Notes under the pieces: model-generated
What the model saw: only the letters and a program-made list of their open reading frames with translations
What the model was told of the DNA's origin: nothing
Databases searched by the model: none
Part shown: piece after piece, positions 10,803-21,396 of the stretch
Layout: each line of letters starts with the position of its first letter
Numbering within the stretch: the first letter of the stretch is position 1
Assembly (NCBI GenBank): GCA_028386065.3
Contig: JAKUCV010003137.1
Coordinates: 2,035 to 66,034, forward strand
DNA from: Turnera subulata
Lineage: Eukaryota; Streptophyta; Magnoliopsida; Malpighiales; Passifloraceae
Reading direction: 5' to 3'
Length of the DNA: 64,000 nt
Position numbers and translations under genes: made by a program

Positions 10803-11676
10803 GGGATAATTGCACCGCGAGTCCTATAACATTTCGCCAAAACTCATTTGAGTCCCAAAAGCAAAAAACGACTCATTCGAGTCCTATAACGTTTTAACAT
10901 GACACCAAATAAGTCCCCGTTAAGGTTTCCGTCCATTTTCTTCGTTATCTTTGACTTTTCATGATCCACATCAGATCCACATCATCCCACCTAACCTGCC
11001 ATGTCAAAAAAATAACATCATATTTTTATAAAAATATATTAATATAAAAATACCATTATTGTTAAAAAAAAAGAAATTCTCAAAAAAAAAAAAGCAAATC
11101 GCCGATCTCTTCTCCTTCTCCTCCATCTTCTCTCTCACACTTTCAACTCCTCTCCAAGCTGTTGTGAGTTGAATAAGAAGAGATCCAGAGGGGCTTTGGT
11201 CTCTCAGTCGGCCTTCCCAGACGGCCCTGCTTCGTCGCCACGTCCGATCACTATCTCATCCCTCAACCGCACCACTCTCCTAGTGGTGGGCTAGGTGAGA
11301 TGGCGGTGGTGGAGTTTTATTTTAGAGAGGAGAAGGGTTTGCTGAGAGGAATAGTGCAAATTTTATTGATTAATTGCCATTGATTGTCATTAGTTATCAT
11401 TAATGGTCATTAACTATTATTTTGACTAATTGTTATTTAATTGTTATTCATTAATTTTTAATTTTGAATTTCAGATTTTTTAGTTATTTCCTTTAATTTT
11501 TATTATTTTCATGTATATACTTAACGGCCATGTCAGCAAAAAATTGACGGAAATTTGGACGGGGACTCGAATGGCGTCATGTTAAAACGTTATAGGACTC
11601 GAATGAGTCGTTTTTCGCTTTTAGGACTCAAATGAATTTTGGGGAGATGTTATAGGACTCGCGGTGCAATTATCCC
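10803..11676. mobile_element. Mutator-like long-TIR element (non-autonomous), 874 bp
   Basis: Terminal inverted repeats of roughly 150 bp: left end gggataattgcaccgcgagt, right end its reverse complement ending tgcaattatccc. Both arms carry 'gactcattcgagtcctataa' at matching distance. It is flanked by a perfect 10-bp duplication (attcttttcg, 10793-10802 and 11677-11686), the 9-11 bp size class of Mutator-like elements. No transposase ORF. Removing it restores the F-box upstream flank in reverse orientation. Confidence 0.88.
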
Positions 11677-11686
11677 ATTCTTTTCG

Positions 11687-12659
11687 CGTGGGGTTTTGGA
11701 TTTGTCGTCAAGTCACACAGTACCGACTTAACTACATATAAACACTTTCTCTTATAATATATTTTGCGTCTTTCTTTTTACAACCTTTACATGATCTATC
11801 ATTCTCCAATATTATATTAAACTTTGAACTAATGGGATTAAATTATGTAGGAAAATTATCAGAAAATTTGGGAGGCCATAACTTCTTGATCGGAACCCAC
11901 CTCGAGTCAATTTTGCTTTGGTTTTAAAACATATTCTAGACAAATAAAAACTAGCAAAAACTATTATGGAATATTTAAATCTCATGTAAAAAACGACTTG
12001 TTGTAGTCAAATTTACTCAGATTCATGTACAAAATCGGTGTTAGCTTCCTTTCAGAACAGATTCTTTCTCATTTTCTCCTCCCTATAATATTGATGAATA
12101 CATACAGTCTGTATGCTTATGTATATTAGTGTGGATTTAAAACATATTCTAGACAACCGACAAAGATGAGTCAATTAATATCATATGTAACTGCGGACAT
12201 TTGAGAATTTGCTTGTGCCTGCAGTCTTCTGTTCTGTTGGTGCCCTTGCAATTACGGGGTCACTTCATCACGTTGACAAGGATCTCCTTGAAAACTGGAG
12301 GCCTAAACGGGCGCCCTGAAAAACTTCCTGACGTGGGTACTTATGTTAATGGTGAAATTCATCTTGGAATATACTCCATTCCCTAGCTGCAATTTTAACG
12401 AAGAACCTTTGATACAAGAAGGCCTCATACCTAGTATTGGAGATAGCTTTATTCGGTTACTGCTTGGTTTCATAAACTATTTCCAATGTACGTAGAAGAT
12501 AACAAGCAATTTGCAAAAGAACAAACATCAAACAAAAGCTGGGACTAAAAATTGGACTAAAATCCTGTGCTTGAGACATATGTAGAATAACCAAATGAAG
12601 TTACAATAGGTCGGTCGCTACAAAATGTTGAGAAGTTCACAGTTCGAGGCTTCAATGTT
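11687..12659 (-). repeat. Inverted copy of the 4796-5777 intergenic block
   Basis: Read on the - strand this segment carries, in the same order, the type B downstream flank, the 'ccaacagaacagaa' middle section, 'gaggagaaaatg' and the type A upstream flank found at 4796-5777 on the + strand. Together with 10741-10792 it forms one arm of a large inverted duplication, interrupted by the 874-bp long-TIR element. The open stretches inside it are not genes. Confidence 0.75.
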
Positions 12660-12880
12660 TAAGATATATTTCCTCTATCGGACTCCATGCAAGCATAGGG
12701 AGAGGTTAGAGCTTCTGTGTACGGAGTGGCCGCCCTGTTTCTTCTGTAAAATTGGATGTTCTTGAAAATAATACTGGTCTTTAATTCTTCATCAACAAGC
12801 ATCCTCCTCTTGTCTCTCTTTCGTTTGTTTGATGAGCCCGAGGACGACCACAGATTTCTCCTGATGTTTTTGGTGGAAGG
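12660..12880 (-). pseudogene. F-box remnant keeping only N- and C-terminal ends
   Basis: On the - strand, 12880-12785 encodes the variable N-terminus (an SSNKRKRDER-like stretch, then LVDEELKTS). It is joined without a gap to the last codons of a type B gene (12760-12660: FKNIQFYRRN, TPYTEALTSPYACMESDRG). About 350 internal codons, including the F-box and most of the FBA domain, are deleted. The ATG is missing because the upstream flank is fused in at 'catcaggag'. Confidence 0.75.
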
Positions 12881-13212
12881 GAGGATGCCAAAATTTGAAT
12901 TAAAGGGAAAAAATTACGTAAAACAATTATTAAAAAAAAAAATTTGGCAAATGATCGGAACTCACTATTACGTAAAAAAATTATTAAAAAATTATAAAGG
13001 CCATAAACTTCTTGATCGGAACTCACTTTGTGTCACTTGAATATACAGTTGCAAGCAGACAAGGGCAAATGATCTAAGTAATTTTCTGTGTACTTATACC
13101 GGCAAAGGGATAATATTCCAGTCAACTATCTCTGGCTTGTACTGATTATTATTACACAAACTAATCCGTAGCATATAATCCGACCAACGCATCAGCCAGG
13201 GGATGCGTTGCG
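12881..13212. other. Flanking DNA with a 54-bp imperfect tandem duplication
   Basis: No gene. Two copies of a segment starting 'ttacgtaaaa-aattattaaa' and ending 'gatcggaactcac' lie at ~12914 and ~12968. The motif 'cttcttgatcggaactcac' belongs to the F-box upstream flank (see 11886 and 5541). Confidence 0.55.
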
Positions 13213-14176
13213 TTTAGAAGTTTTGTGGAGGGATTAGGTTTGGTGGAGTTTGTCTTGAAGGACCGATTATATACTTGGGGTAATTGCAAGTCTGCCAGCT
13301 GCATTGATAGAGTGTTTACTGAAGGAGAATGGCTGTTGATGTTTCCTTCTCTTTATCTAAAATCTGGCAGCAAATTGTGTTCAGATCACGTCCCATTATT
13401 TTTGCTCCAAGATTGTGGGGACCAGGGTAGGAAACCATTCCCGTTCATCAATATACGGTGGGAGCACCCTGATTTTATGAATATTATTAGGGGCATGTGG
13501 GCTGAAGCGTGCGATGCTTTCCCAGGCAGATTTATTCTGTTACGAAAGCTGAGTTTTTTACGAAGACTGCTATCTAAATGGAGCAAAGAAGTATTTGGGA
13601 ATGTGAACTCTTGTATTGATACCATGCAGCGTGAGTTAGATGAATTGGATAAATATGTGGAAGCCAGGGATTCATCTCATGAAGAACTTAAAAGAGTCCA
13701 CGACCTAAAAATGGATCTTGCCACCAAATCCAAACAACATGAATCTTTATGGAGGCAAAAAGCCAGAATTAAATGGTGTCGTCTTGGGGATCGCAATACA
13801 AGATATTTTCACATCTCTGCCTGCAATAGGGGTCGCAGGAATAGAATGGGTAACATTCTGGTGGATGGTCAAACGATTGATGATACAACCAGAATTAAAG
13901 AGGAGGCAAGTAAATATTTTTCCAACCTGTACTCTGGTGGCAATATTCCCAGACCCTCTATTGGTTCTTTGAAATTTAACAGACTGACCCTCGCTGCAAT
14001 CTCTCACTGTTGGCACATCCATGAATGCTGGTTTATAATTACTGCGCCTTCTCATAGTCATAGTGTAGCAGGGCATATTTTTGAATATTGCCTCATGTAC
14101 CCTTCATGCGACTTCTGTTCTCCGTCTTGATTGTCTATAAATAAAAATCATTATTTTGCATCAAAAAAAAAAAAAA
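13213..14176 (+). mobile_element. 5'-truncated LINE with internal deletion and poly(A) tail
   Basis: Contains the end of an ORF2 endonuclease domain (LYTWGNCKSASCIDRVF, SDHVPLFLL) and the linker (WRQKARIKWCRLGDRNTRYFH) up to IGSLKFNRLT near 13986. There the sequence jumps to the 3' end of the element. Reverse transcriptase is therefore missing. It ends with 'aaataaaaatcattattttg' and a 14-A tail at 14163-14176. No clear target duplication. Confidence 0.8.
13225..14130 (+). pseudogene. LINE ORF2 fragment (endonuclease C-terminus and linker)
   Basis: An open frame of 301 codons, but only the part to ~13986 is ORF2. It shows the SDH motif of exonuclease-endonuclease-phosphatase domains (CSDHVPL) and the conserved RNTRYFH-SACNRGRRN linker preceding RT in plant L1 elements. 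The last ~50 codons derive from the element's 3' end and are not homologous protein. No catalytic RT motif, so inactive. Confidence 0.8.
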
Positions 14177-14177
14177 C

Positions 14178-14602
14178 AAAGAGGCCCCAGAGCTCGGCAT
14201 TCATAGGAGAGCATGAGCCTATATGGAAAATGAACCCAACAATCCAGCCACCAGTAGCATCCCACACTAAACCATCTGCTGCAGCCTGTGAAGAGCTCGA
14301 CACTGCGCCGTCAGTATTAATTTAAGCCAGCCCGCCGGAGGAAGAAGCCACCGAACAATAGTTAACACAGGAGACGAGAGGCCTATATCAGCCACGACAG
14401 ACGACCTGGCAGTCATGAATTCCGAGGCGAGACCAAGAATAGTCAACGTTGGACTGAAGGGAGCATCCTCTTGTGCCTCAAAGAGCTTCGTATTGTGCCA
14501 AGCCCAAATGCGCCAAAAAGTAACACCAAACAGTACTAGCCAGGAGATCTCCCCATGGACAATTAAATCACATGATAAATTGGAAAACAGCCACTCATAC
14601 AC
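14178..14602 (-). pseudogene. RNase H (RVT_3) fragment of a second LINE lineage
   Basis: On the - strand: TFWRIWAWHNTKLFE, the post-zf-RVT region, then PPAGWLKL and, after a one-base frame slip, NTDGAVSSS, AAADGLVWDATGGWIVGF and MNAELWGL. These are the D (NTDG) and E (AELWGL) catalytic blocks of the RNase H domain found in only some plant LINEs. The other LINEs here end after zf-RVT with no RNase H, so this is a different lineage. It abuts the poly(A) of the preceding element. Confidence 0.75.
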
Positions 14603-14946
14603 ACTATCCGAAGAGAAGTGGTGGATTATAACAACAACATATTTTCAAACAATATCAAATGTTACTATGCTTTAAGAAAAACACATGAATAACACCAACA
14701 AGGGCCTGTGTAATACACGAGTAGAAGTGGTGGATTATAACCAGAGGAACAAGAAAAAAAAAAAAAAAGAAAACGTCCTGCCGTAATCTAGTTTCTACCA
14801 ATCAGAGACGATTTTATTGAAATAAACTTATTTTTTATAAGACTTAGAGGGAAAAAATTTATGGTCAGTCAACTGACAGAGGAAATTATTGGCAAAGTAG
14901 AAGCAAAACAGAAAACATGAACATTACATCTCTTAATTTTGTCTAG
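14603..14946 (-). repeat. Downstream flank of the F-box gene at 14947-16317
   Basis: No gene. Reading the - strand: 'caataaaatcgtctctgatt', 'ggtagaaactagattac', then 'tctggttataatccacc'. These are the same blocks as the downstream flanks at 42110-42150, 1-60 and 57700. Confidence 0.6.
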
Positions 14947-16317
14947 TTACTTAAGCAAGCAGGGCTTTGCTTGGGATGAATGTTCAAGAATTCCTTGATC
15001 GATGGATGCCCGTGGAAGATAGGGAGAGGTAAGAGCTTCTGTGTATGGTATGGCCGAAAAGCTATCGAGTCTGTAGAAGAATCTGATCTTATTGGAATAT
15101 TGTCCTTCAGTTTCATCACTTCCTTCATCAGGATTATTATCAATCAACTCTAGTACATCAATACATCCCCTGGAATATTGAAGAATTATGTATCCAACAT
15201 CTTTGGCAGATCTTGGTATGGAGTTGGGCACATAGGTTGCGTCATCAAATAATCGATTAGGAGTATATGAAACACAGTGAACCCACGAAGCCTCATTGCA
15301 GTATTCCTTCATAACCCAAACATTAATATTTATTCGAAGACCCTCTTGATCATGATCAGTTGCAAAAAAACAGATACAGAGATATTCCCCAACAACTCCC
15401 ATGGTATAGTATTCATAACCGTAATTAAGTGGTGAAAGCTGATGATGGCCTGATAGCGGCAGGGAGACATCATAAAACGTCTCCTTGGCCAAATCGAAAG
15501 CTATGATTTTTGTTAAACCATCTTTCCCATTCTCGAATTCCCAATGAAGTGCTCCATTCAAGAAGAGACCCATACTGTCTCTTCTAATTAGATGTTGCAA
15601 CTCTCTTGCAGGGTTTTCCACCCCTTTCCAGGAACCATCTCTCAGGGAGAAAATATCAACTCTATTTCCACCACCATTATAATGACATGTAGCAAAGAAG
15701 ACCTTGTAATCATCCGAGGCGGAATCATACCCGAAACCACGAGCATATCTCAAATGAAAACAACAATCATGATCTGGCAATGTCCTGTATAAACCGGTGA
15801 AAGGATTCCAGACAACTATCCCCGGCTCCATATTCCAATTATATACCGGCATAGGGCGACTATGTTCCAGGCAGGCTAATCCATTGCATGATCCCACAAA
15901 GCTCCCAAGCTCAAACTTTTCAAACGGATAACTTGCCTTGGTATCTGCATGCCCAAGAGCGTTAGGATAGTGTGATGATAATACAAAACGATTAGAAGGA
16001 TTATATTGAAATTTGGAATATCTGTGTTGCAAACTTAGGACGCGAGGGATCGTCTTCTCCGGTGGTGTAGATTTGCATCTGAACCGGTGGAAGTCTACAC
16101 TGACTAGCAAGGAGGACCATGACCTGGAGACTGATCTGAATCGAAGAATGGATTTGTTGGGTAATAGAGACAGTATCGCCTCCACAATATCCGGAGGGAG
16201 ACCATAATTATTGTTGGAGGTTGCTTCATCAACAAGCAGCCTCCTATCGTCTCTTTTTCGTTTGTTTGATGAGCCCGAAGACGACGACGACGATGACGGA
16301 TTTGCGCTAGGAGCCAT
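14947..16317 (-). CDS. F-box/FBA protein, type A, intact (456 aa)
   Basis: Predicted substrate-recognition subunit of an SCF E3 ubiquitin ligase. The F-box (~residues 39-80, LPPDIVEAILSLLPNKSILR then SVSRSWSSLL) would bind SKP1. The FBA-type domain follows: FVGSCNGLACLE, VVWNPFTGLYRTLPD, GFGYDSASDDYKVFFAT, GLFLNGALHW, GVVGEYLCICFF, VWVMKEYCNEASWVH. The N-terminus has a Ser run and KRKR, which may help nuclear entry. I chose the ATG at 16317 because every copy has ATGGC[TA] there; the frame is open further 5' but without an ATG. Single exon. Compared with paralogs, one base is lost in the last codons (TSPYLPRASIDQG), so the C-terminus is ~15 residues longer and different. One of three intact copies and the only one on the - strand. 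SLF-like versus CPR1-like role is not decidable here. Confidence 0.9.
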   Translation of the reverse strand: MAPSANPSSSSSSSGSSNKRKRDDRRLLVDEATSNNNYGLPPDIVEAILSLLPNKSILRFRSVSRSWSSLLVSVDFHRFRCKSTPPEKTIPRVLSLQHRYSKFQYNPSNRFVLSSHYPNALGHADTKASYPFEKFELGSFVGSCNGLACLEHSRPMPVYNWNMEPGIVVWNPFTGLYRTLPDHDCCFHLRYARGFGYDSASDDYKVFFATCHYNGGGNRVDIFSLRDGSWKGVENPARELQHLIRRDSMGLFLNGALHWEFENGKDGLTKIIAFDLAKETFYDVSLPLSGHHQLSPLNYGYEYYTMGVVGEYLCICFFATDHDQEGLRININVWVMKEYCNEASWVHCVSYTPNRLFDDATYVPNSIPRSAKDVGYIILQYSRGCIDVLELIDNNPDEGSDETEGQYSNKIRFFYRLDSFSAIPYTEALTSPYLPRASIDQGILEHSSQAKPCLLK

Positions 16318-16352
16318 TGGATGTGCCCTGCCCTGCTCTGATGTTTGTTTTG

Positions 16353-16376
16353 GCAAGGAGAGAGCTTATAATTTTT
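16353..16376 (-). promoter_or_regulatory. Conserved upstream block of F-box copies
   Basis: On the - strand 'attataagctctctcc' then 'ttgcc', 36-60 bp before the ATG. Nearly the same block precedes the ATG of the copies at 22527, 26724, 35690, 37970, 47886, 50076 and 62897. It may include the TATA element (attataag) or be 5' UTR. Confidence 0.4.
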
Positions 16377-16431
16377 CACTGGATGCCCTAATAATTTGTA
16401 TGTTTGCTTCTTTGGGAATTATATATATAAT

Positions 16432-17215
16432 TGTTGGGATAAGTCCAAACCAACATGGACCAAGCCCACTCAATGCTTGGTTGTGGGTTAATAAAAGATA
16501 ACATGGTGAAGGTCCAATTCCTTATAACATAGCCGGTAGTCCGCGAGCTCGGTGGGGTCGGTGATCTTCTGCTTTGGAGGCCGGATTTTGGCCTCCTGTC
16601 GCTCCCTGGCCTCGTGGTGATTTGGATCGGAGCGGGGTTTTGTTCTTGACTCGGGTCGGCCGGGGCAACTTGACCTCGGTGTCTTTACGGGTCAAGTAGT
16701 CCAGTGAAGGATCGGCATCCTTTGATGAAGCCATGGTCGTCGTCGGCGGCGACGGCTTGGGTGGCGTTTCTGTTCTAGAGTGCTCGGGTAGGGAAGATTA
16801 GGTTTGATGTTATTTTAGAGAGGGAAATTGGGGCAAATGTAATTTATTTGATTACTGAGATAAATGGGAGAATTAGTGAGAGAAGTTTGTAATAAAAATA
16901 AATAGAATGATAGGTGAGAAAGTGTGTCTGGAGTAGATGGAATTTTCGAATCAACAATTTCTCTGACAATTTTGAGTTTATATAGTGGATAAGGTGTCTC
17001 TAGGAAGAGAAATCTATCTTTTGATGAAAATCTTTGGTGGATGTCAGACATATCTTTTCATTATTGGAGACATCACTTAAGATAATAACTCTGCATACAT
17101 AACTCTTGTAAAAACAATTTAAAATTTAAAAGTATAATTTTCCTGCCAAAAAATTACAAACTGATTTTAACCGATGTGGGATATATTTCTTTTGAAATAT
17201 CAAATTTTTCCAATA
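16432..17215 (-). mobile_element. Ty1-copia long terminal repeat (3' LTR)
   Basis: On the - strand the segment starts TATTGG (17215) and ends CCAACA (16432), the imperfect TG...CA type termini of copia LTRs. It is preceded by a purine-rich tract (atatggggggat, ~17226-17215 on -) that fits a polypurine tract. Length about 784 bp. It sits directly upstream of the F-box gene at 16317. No second LTR copy was found in the window, so the element is incomplete. Confidence 0.65.
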
Positions 17216-18350
17216 ATCCCCCCATATATTTCAAAGAAATAAGAAACCAAAATTATGAAAACTTTGTTGGGTTAGATATACTTGAGATGTGATACATCGA
17301 ACTCAGTGTCTCTTCGACTATGAACCGGTCTAGATCAATAAGACTTGACGATACCATGTCATTGGTGTAACTAAGTTACTATGAACCAACAAGCACTATT
17401 GGCACGCGACAACGGCCTTATTAATCATATCACAACCCCAATTCCTTGGTATTATTGCTATTGGGCGCCTTTGGTCGGCCATGCGCATGTCCTGGTATTC
17501 ATGAGTGCTCTAGTGATTTTGCCAAGATCTCATAGTAACAACCTCATTCCACACTCATATAGGTGTTTTTCATCATGTGTATGTTGCGCTTCATGCACCT
17601 CCCAAAAGGGATATGTAAACATTAAGAGTAAAAGCATTAATAGTTTTTACCCAACCTCCCAATAAATGCAGTCTAGTACTTGTCTTACACCATAGGAAAG
17701 GACAATAAACTATACTAGCAGAACTAACAAGTGACTTGTTATGACCCATATGAACCTATTTCACGGGATCTCCGATCACACAGGTTGGGTTCCCATCACC
17801 GTTAATTTCCAAGTGGCAAAGTCCCATCCCTAGTGTTTCATCCTGGGTATTCTCACAAAATTTACTTCCCGAGGTTTTGTCAGAGGATTGGCCTAATTCC
17901 ATTTCTGACCTCCACAATTAATGGAACTCATTCCATTTTTCTCGTAACGACAGTTGTCTCATCATATTTTCATATATGTCTATTTCTCCCATTATAGACT
18001 CAATTCTGAATAAATTTTCCAATTCCACAACCTTATAGTCAGCTCTCTTTAGAGTAACATACTCTAATTCTGTAGATATTTTAGTAATTATAAATTGCTT
18101 AGCTGACTCCCACATAATTGCAACATCACCGGTGGATTTTCTATTTTGCTGACTCCCACATAATTGCAACATCACCGATGGATTTTCTTCATATGAATCA
18201 AATTTATTCAATCATCACTTTACACTTTCTTACAGTGGCTACTATACCATACACTATATGGTATCAACTCAATTTTATCATATGCAATACTGGGACTGAT
18301 TTGATTCATCAACTGCAACAAATTCTATAAAATTTGTGCCTGCTCAAAAT
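17216..18350 (-). pseudogene. Ty1-copia polyprotein 3' end (RNase H region), decayed
   Basis: Read on the - strand: SAKQFIITKISTELEYVTL (the copia S-KQ...STTEAEY-like RNase H block), KVVELENLF, then the frame breaks and an ADPLTKP-like segment (ANPLTKPREVNF) appears. It is followed in another frame by GMGLCHLEINGDGNPTCVIG and DPVK-stop at ~17756, the usual end of this copia group. The remaining ~540 bp lead to the polypurine tract. Several frameshifts make it inactive. Recognisable homology fades past ~18350. Confidence 0.65.
18102..18193. repeat. 46-bp direct tandem duplication inside the copia remnant
   Basis: 'gctgactcccacataattgc' followed by 'aacatcaccg-tggattttct' occurs at 18102 and again at 18148, with one mismatch near the end. 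Confidence 0.9.
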
Positions 18351-19772
18351 CATGCAATACCGACATCATTTCCATAGCATAAGTTGTAACATCAAACACT
18401 TCTAATGAAGTTTTTCAACATAACCATCCTTATGAATTTCACTTCTATCATCATATTTTTCTTCACTATATATTTCATATGAATTTGAGATACAACAACT
18501 ATGAATGCAACTGATAGCATACTTTGATATTATCCAACATCAACGTTCTATCTACATATCACATATATTGCACGCACATATTTATATTTCTCAATTTCAT
18601 TCCTACATATGCTTCTTGTATCACATTAAATTGTTTAATAATTAAATATAAGCATATGTTTTTCCTCCTTCTCTTTTCCATCAAAATTGAAAAATATCAT
18701 CATATTGACATATATTGTGTACACATGTTTTTCGCATATCAAAGTTCATTGCTTAAACATACTTCTCCTGCCCCATTGATTTGTTTACTCACCAAAACAA
18801 CATATGCATTTATCTAATTTGAAAAATATCATTATCACAATATATTCCCAATATACCCCCCTACATTTCAAGTATATAAGGTTTGATTTCCAACATCATA
18901 TATTGTGTGTCATAATATTTCATGCTCAAACAACCATGTTTATGTCTTATATATCTCTAATTAATAAATTAGACTTGTATGCAAAATTATATAAACAAAT
19001 GGACTTCATATTACGTATAAGGACTTTATTGGAAGAAATAAAAATATGAAGGCCAACATGAACTGATCACGTAACTGTCACAAAACTGATAATTTTTTTT
19101 CAAAACAAATAAAAATAAAAATTTCATTCAAAACTGGATAATCGCATCTATTGATTGGGAACAGTCAGTAATCAAGAGTCTTATTTCATTTCACTAATTC
19201 CAACTTTCTCATGACTCTCATACGCAAACTATTACACAGTGCTCTAATTAAAATTTCTTTAAAATATTTTAAAAATGCAATTTAAAAGGTAATTGTATAT
19301 CCAGTGAAGACACATCTATCACCTGTTCCTTTAAAAAAAAAAAACTAAAGAATTATTCTTATTTTTAAATACTAAGATATTTCCTACGACGGCCAAATTG
19401 TAGCATACCAATACTATTTTATATATATATATATATATGATTAACCATATCACCCTTAATCATATTATATGAAACTATAGATATGTATAAATGTGAAATA
19501 TGCCAAGTCCCTTTATATGTCAATGGTTTGTCAGATAACAATTAATTTTTTATCAACTTCAATGTTGACAAGATTTTACGCATAAACAGAGAGCCGCAGG
19601 ACTAATATCTATGATTCTTCAATTTAAAATGATGGTGGCTTTGAGCTCGATGCAATCTAGGTTTTTACGCATATGTTTGCTGCCTACATTGCCTATTGAA
19701 TATTAATTAGTAACCCACTGTATTTGTGTAATTTGAAATTTAGTTGCAAAAGAATGTTAGTTGTACGTTGAA
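18351..19772. other. AT-rich DNA without recognisable genes
   Basis: No coding sequence I can support. The 18400-19050 part has many 'catatatt' motifs and is probably the eroded interior of the copia element. A (TA)n tract lies at 19418-19438. Confidence 0.4.
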
Positions 19773-20797
19773 TCTATACTAGGTTTGGGGAGGCAAGCCA
19801 CCAACTTGATCTTTGGTAGTGTAAATCATTTTTTTTGCTAAATATCAAAGCCTATGAATGCTTAAAATTAAAGCAGACAATTGTAAATGGAACCATAAAA
19901 TTTTTTATCTCATTTGAGAACTGTTGTTCAACATTAATAGGTTCCCTTTTGCATCGCCATAAGCTTAAGAGGAGGAACGAGTTACGGAGGCAGAAGAGGA
20001 AGAGAGTTGAGAGAACAATTTTGAGCTTACATATTCCATTTGGTGGCGGACGGGGAATTGGCCCTGGATTGCCATGGGCAGTTAGAATGATGTACTCCAA
20101 TCCAAGATTTGTGTAGGCAACATAATCAACGATTTACTTAGACTTGCAAATCCACTTGGTGAGGATCTCTCTTTTATTTATGTTGCTCAAATATAGCACT
20201 CACATTTCTTTGTGTGTTTGCTTTCAGTTGGTTTGTCTTGCATTGTGTATAAGGTCTGATGTGATTCATTTTGGTGATAATATGGTGACCACAATTGTCA
20301 TATCTTCTGCAAGCCTTGCCAAAAAAAAATACTTCAAAAGTACGACCTTGATGCAATTCGAATTCATGATCAACGAATTTGGCATAGGCTGGTTGCCAAT
20401 TGAGCTGTCATGGAGGAACCGAAGGAAGTTATGCTACTCTTATATATTCACCAGTTAAGAAACTTGATCCAACCGAGAGCCGAGGCACAAGAAGGTACAA
20501 GAATTGTCCATTGATTTTCAGGAGCATTGCCTTGCAGGGAAGGTTGTCAGACGCTATGTCTTGCTTGACTTGATTGCTGCTTCTCATAATTACGTATATT
20601 GTGCTTAGGGAGACTTGGTTATTGAACTGGTTTGTTACTATTTTATCAAGTAGATTATCAAAATGTATAGATTATTCATATATTAATCAATAAGGATATA
20701 AATTATAATATTATAATTTTTGTTAATCTCTATGATAATTTTTATGACAGATATCTTAGTTACTTAACCTGCTGCGAAGCGCGGGCATTTTTACTAG
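19773..20797 (+). mobile_element. Probable non-autonomous Helitron, 5' end tentative
   Basis: The 3' end shows a short GC-rich hairpin (ctgctgcgaagcgcggg, 20769-20785) about 10 bases before CTAG (20794-20797), followed by T: the Helitron 3' terminus. A candidate 5' end 'tctatactaggtttgggg' starts at 19773 after an A, giving 1025 bp inserted between A and T. No Rep/helicase. The short open frames inside are not recognisable proteins. The 3' end is clearer than the 5' end. Confidence 0.55.
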
Positions 20798-21396
20798 TAG
20801 AACAACTAAAAAAGAACGGCTTGGAAAAGCTGATGTGCTTTCATTGTTTTGTCCATTGCCATGTTGTTTATTTGCTGCAATTTCTTGCAGTGTATTAATT
20901 TATATAAGGTTATTTTCGTAAAAGAAAGTTAAAGAAGCACACATGAGATCGGCAAGCACACACTAAGGATTCCACACTTAAATTATGTTTGTGTGGCTAA
21001 CGTGTTATGTTTTCTTTTTTACAGGTGTAGCGGTTGTAAGATATAACATTAAATTCATTAATATTTTGAGGATGCCACGTTCTAACTTACATACATCTAT
21101 GATCAATTCATGTAAACTTTATTCCCTTGGATTATCCGTCCGGGTGCTTCATCATACTTAGTTTCCCTTGGATTATTGTGGAGGAAATCAAGTCGTGTAG
21201 TTTCTTCCCAATTTAGGTTAATCTTTTGATATTGGTTGTACATTATTTTGTCTCTCCTCCAAGACCAAAAGGCTCTGATAGTTCGATTTGCAACATAATT
21301 GGAGTTGCTTAGCCTGCATCTCTTATTTCATGTTGTGACTATTGTGTATAGTGTGTCTAACTACAAACCCGCAGCGAAGCGCGGGCAAACAACTAG
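20798..21396 (+). mobile_element. 3' end of a second Helitron
   Basis: A textbook terminus: perfect-stem hairpin cccgcagcgaagcgcggg (21368-21385), an 11-base spacer, CTAG at 21393-21396, then host T. Directly after it, type A F-box coding sequence begins, so this Helitron was inserted into an F-box gene. The left end and the left half of the gene are not identifiable; the first Helitron may lie nested inside it. Confidence 0.7.

Noticed and set aside
12201..12386. Short + strand open frame
   Set aside because: It lies in the inverted intergenic block; the + copy at 5020-5230 does not keep the frame.
18102..18193. 46-bp repeat as a CRISPR-like or regulatory array
   Set aside because: Only two adjacent copies, in a eukaryotic retroelement remnant; a simple tandem duplication.
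20144..20458. Open frame of 104 codons in the Helitron-like segment
   Set aside because: No domain recognised and no similarity to other sequence here; likely chance in non-coding DNA.
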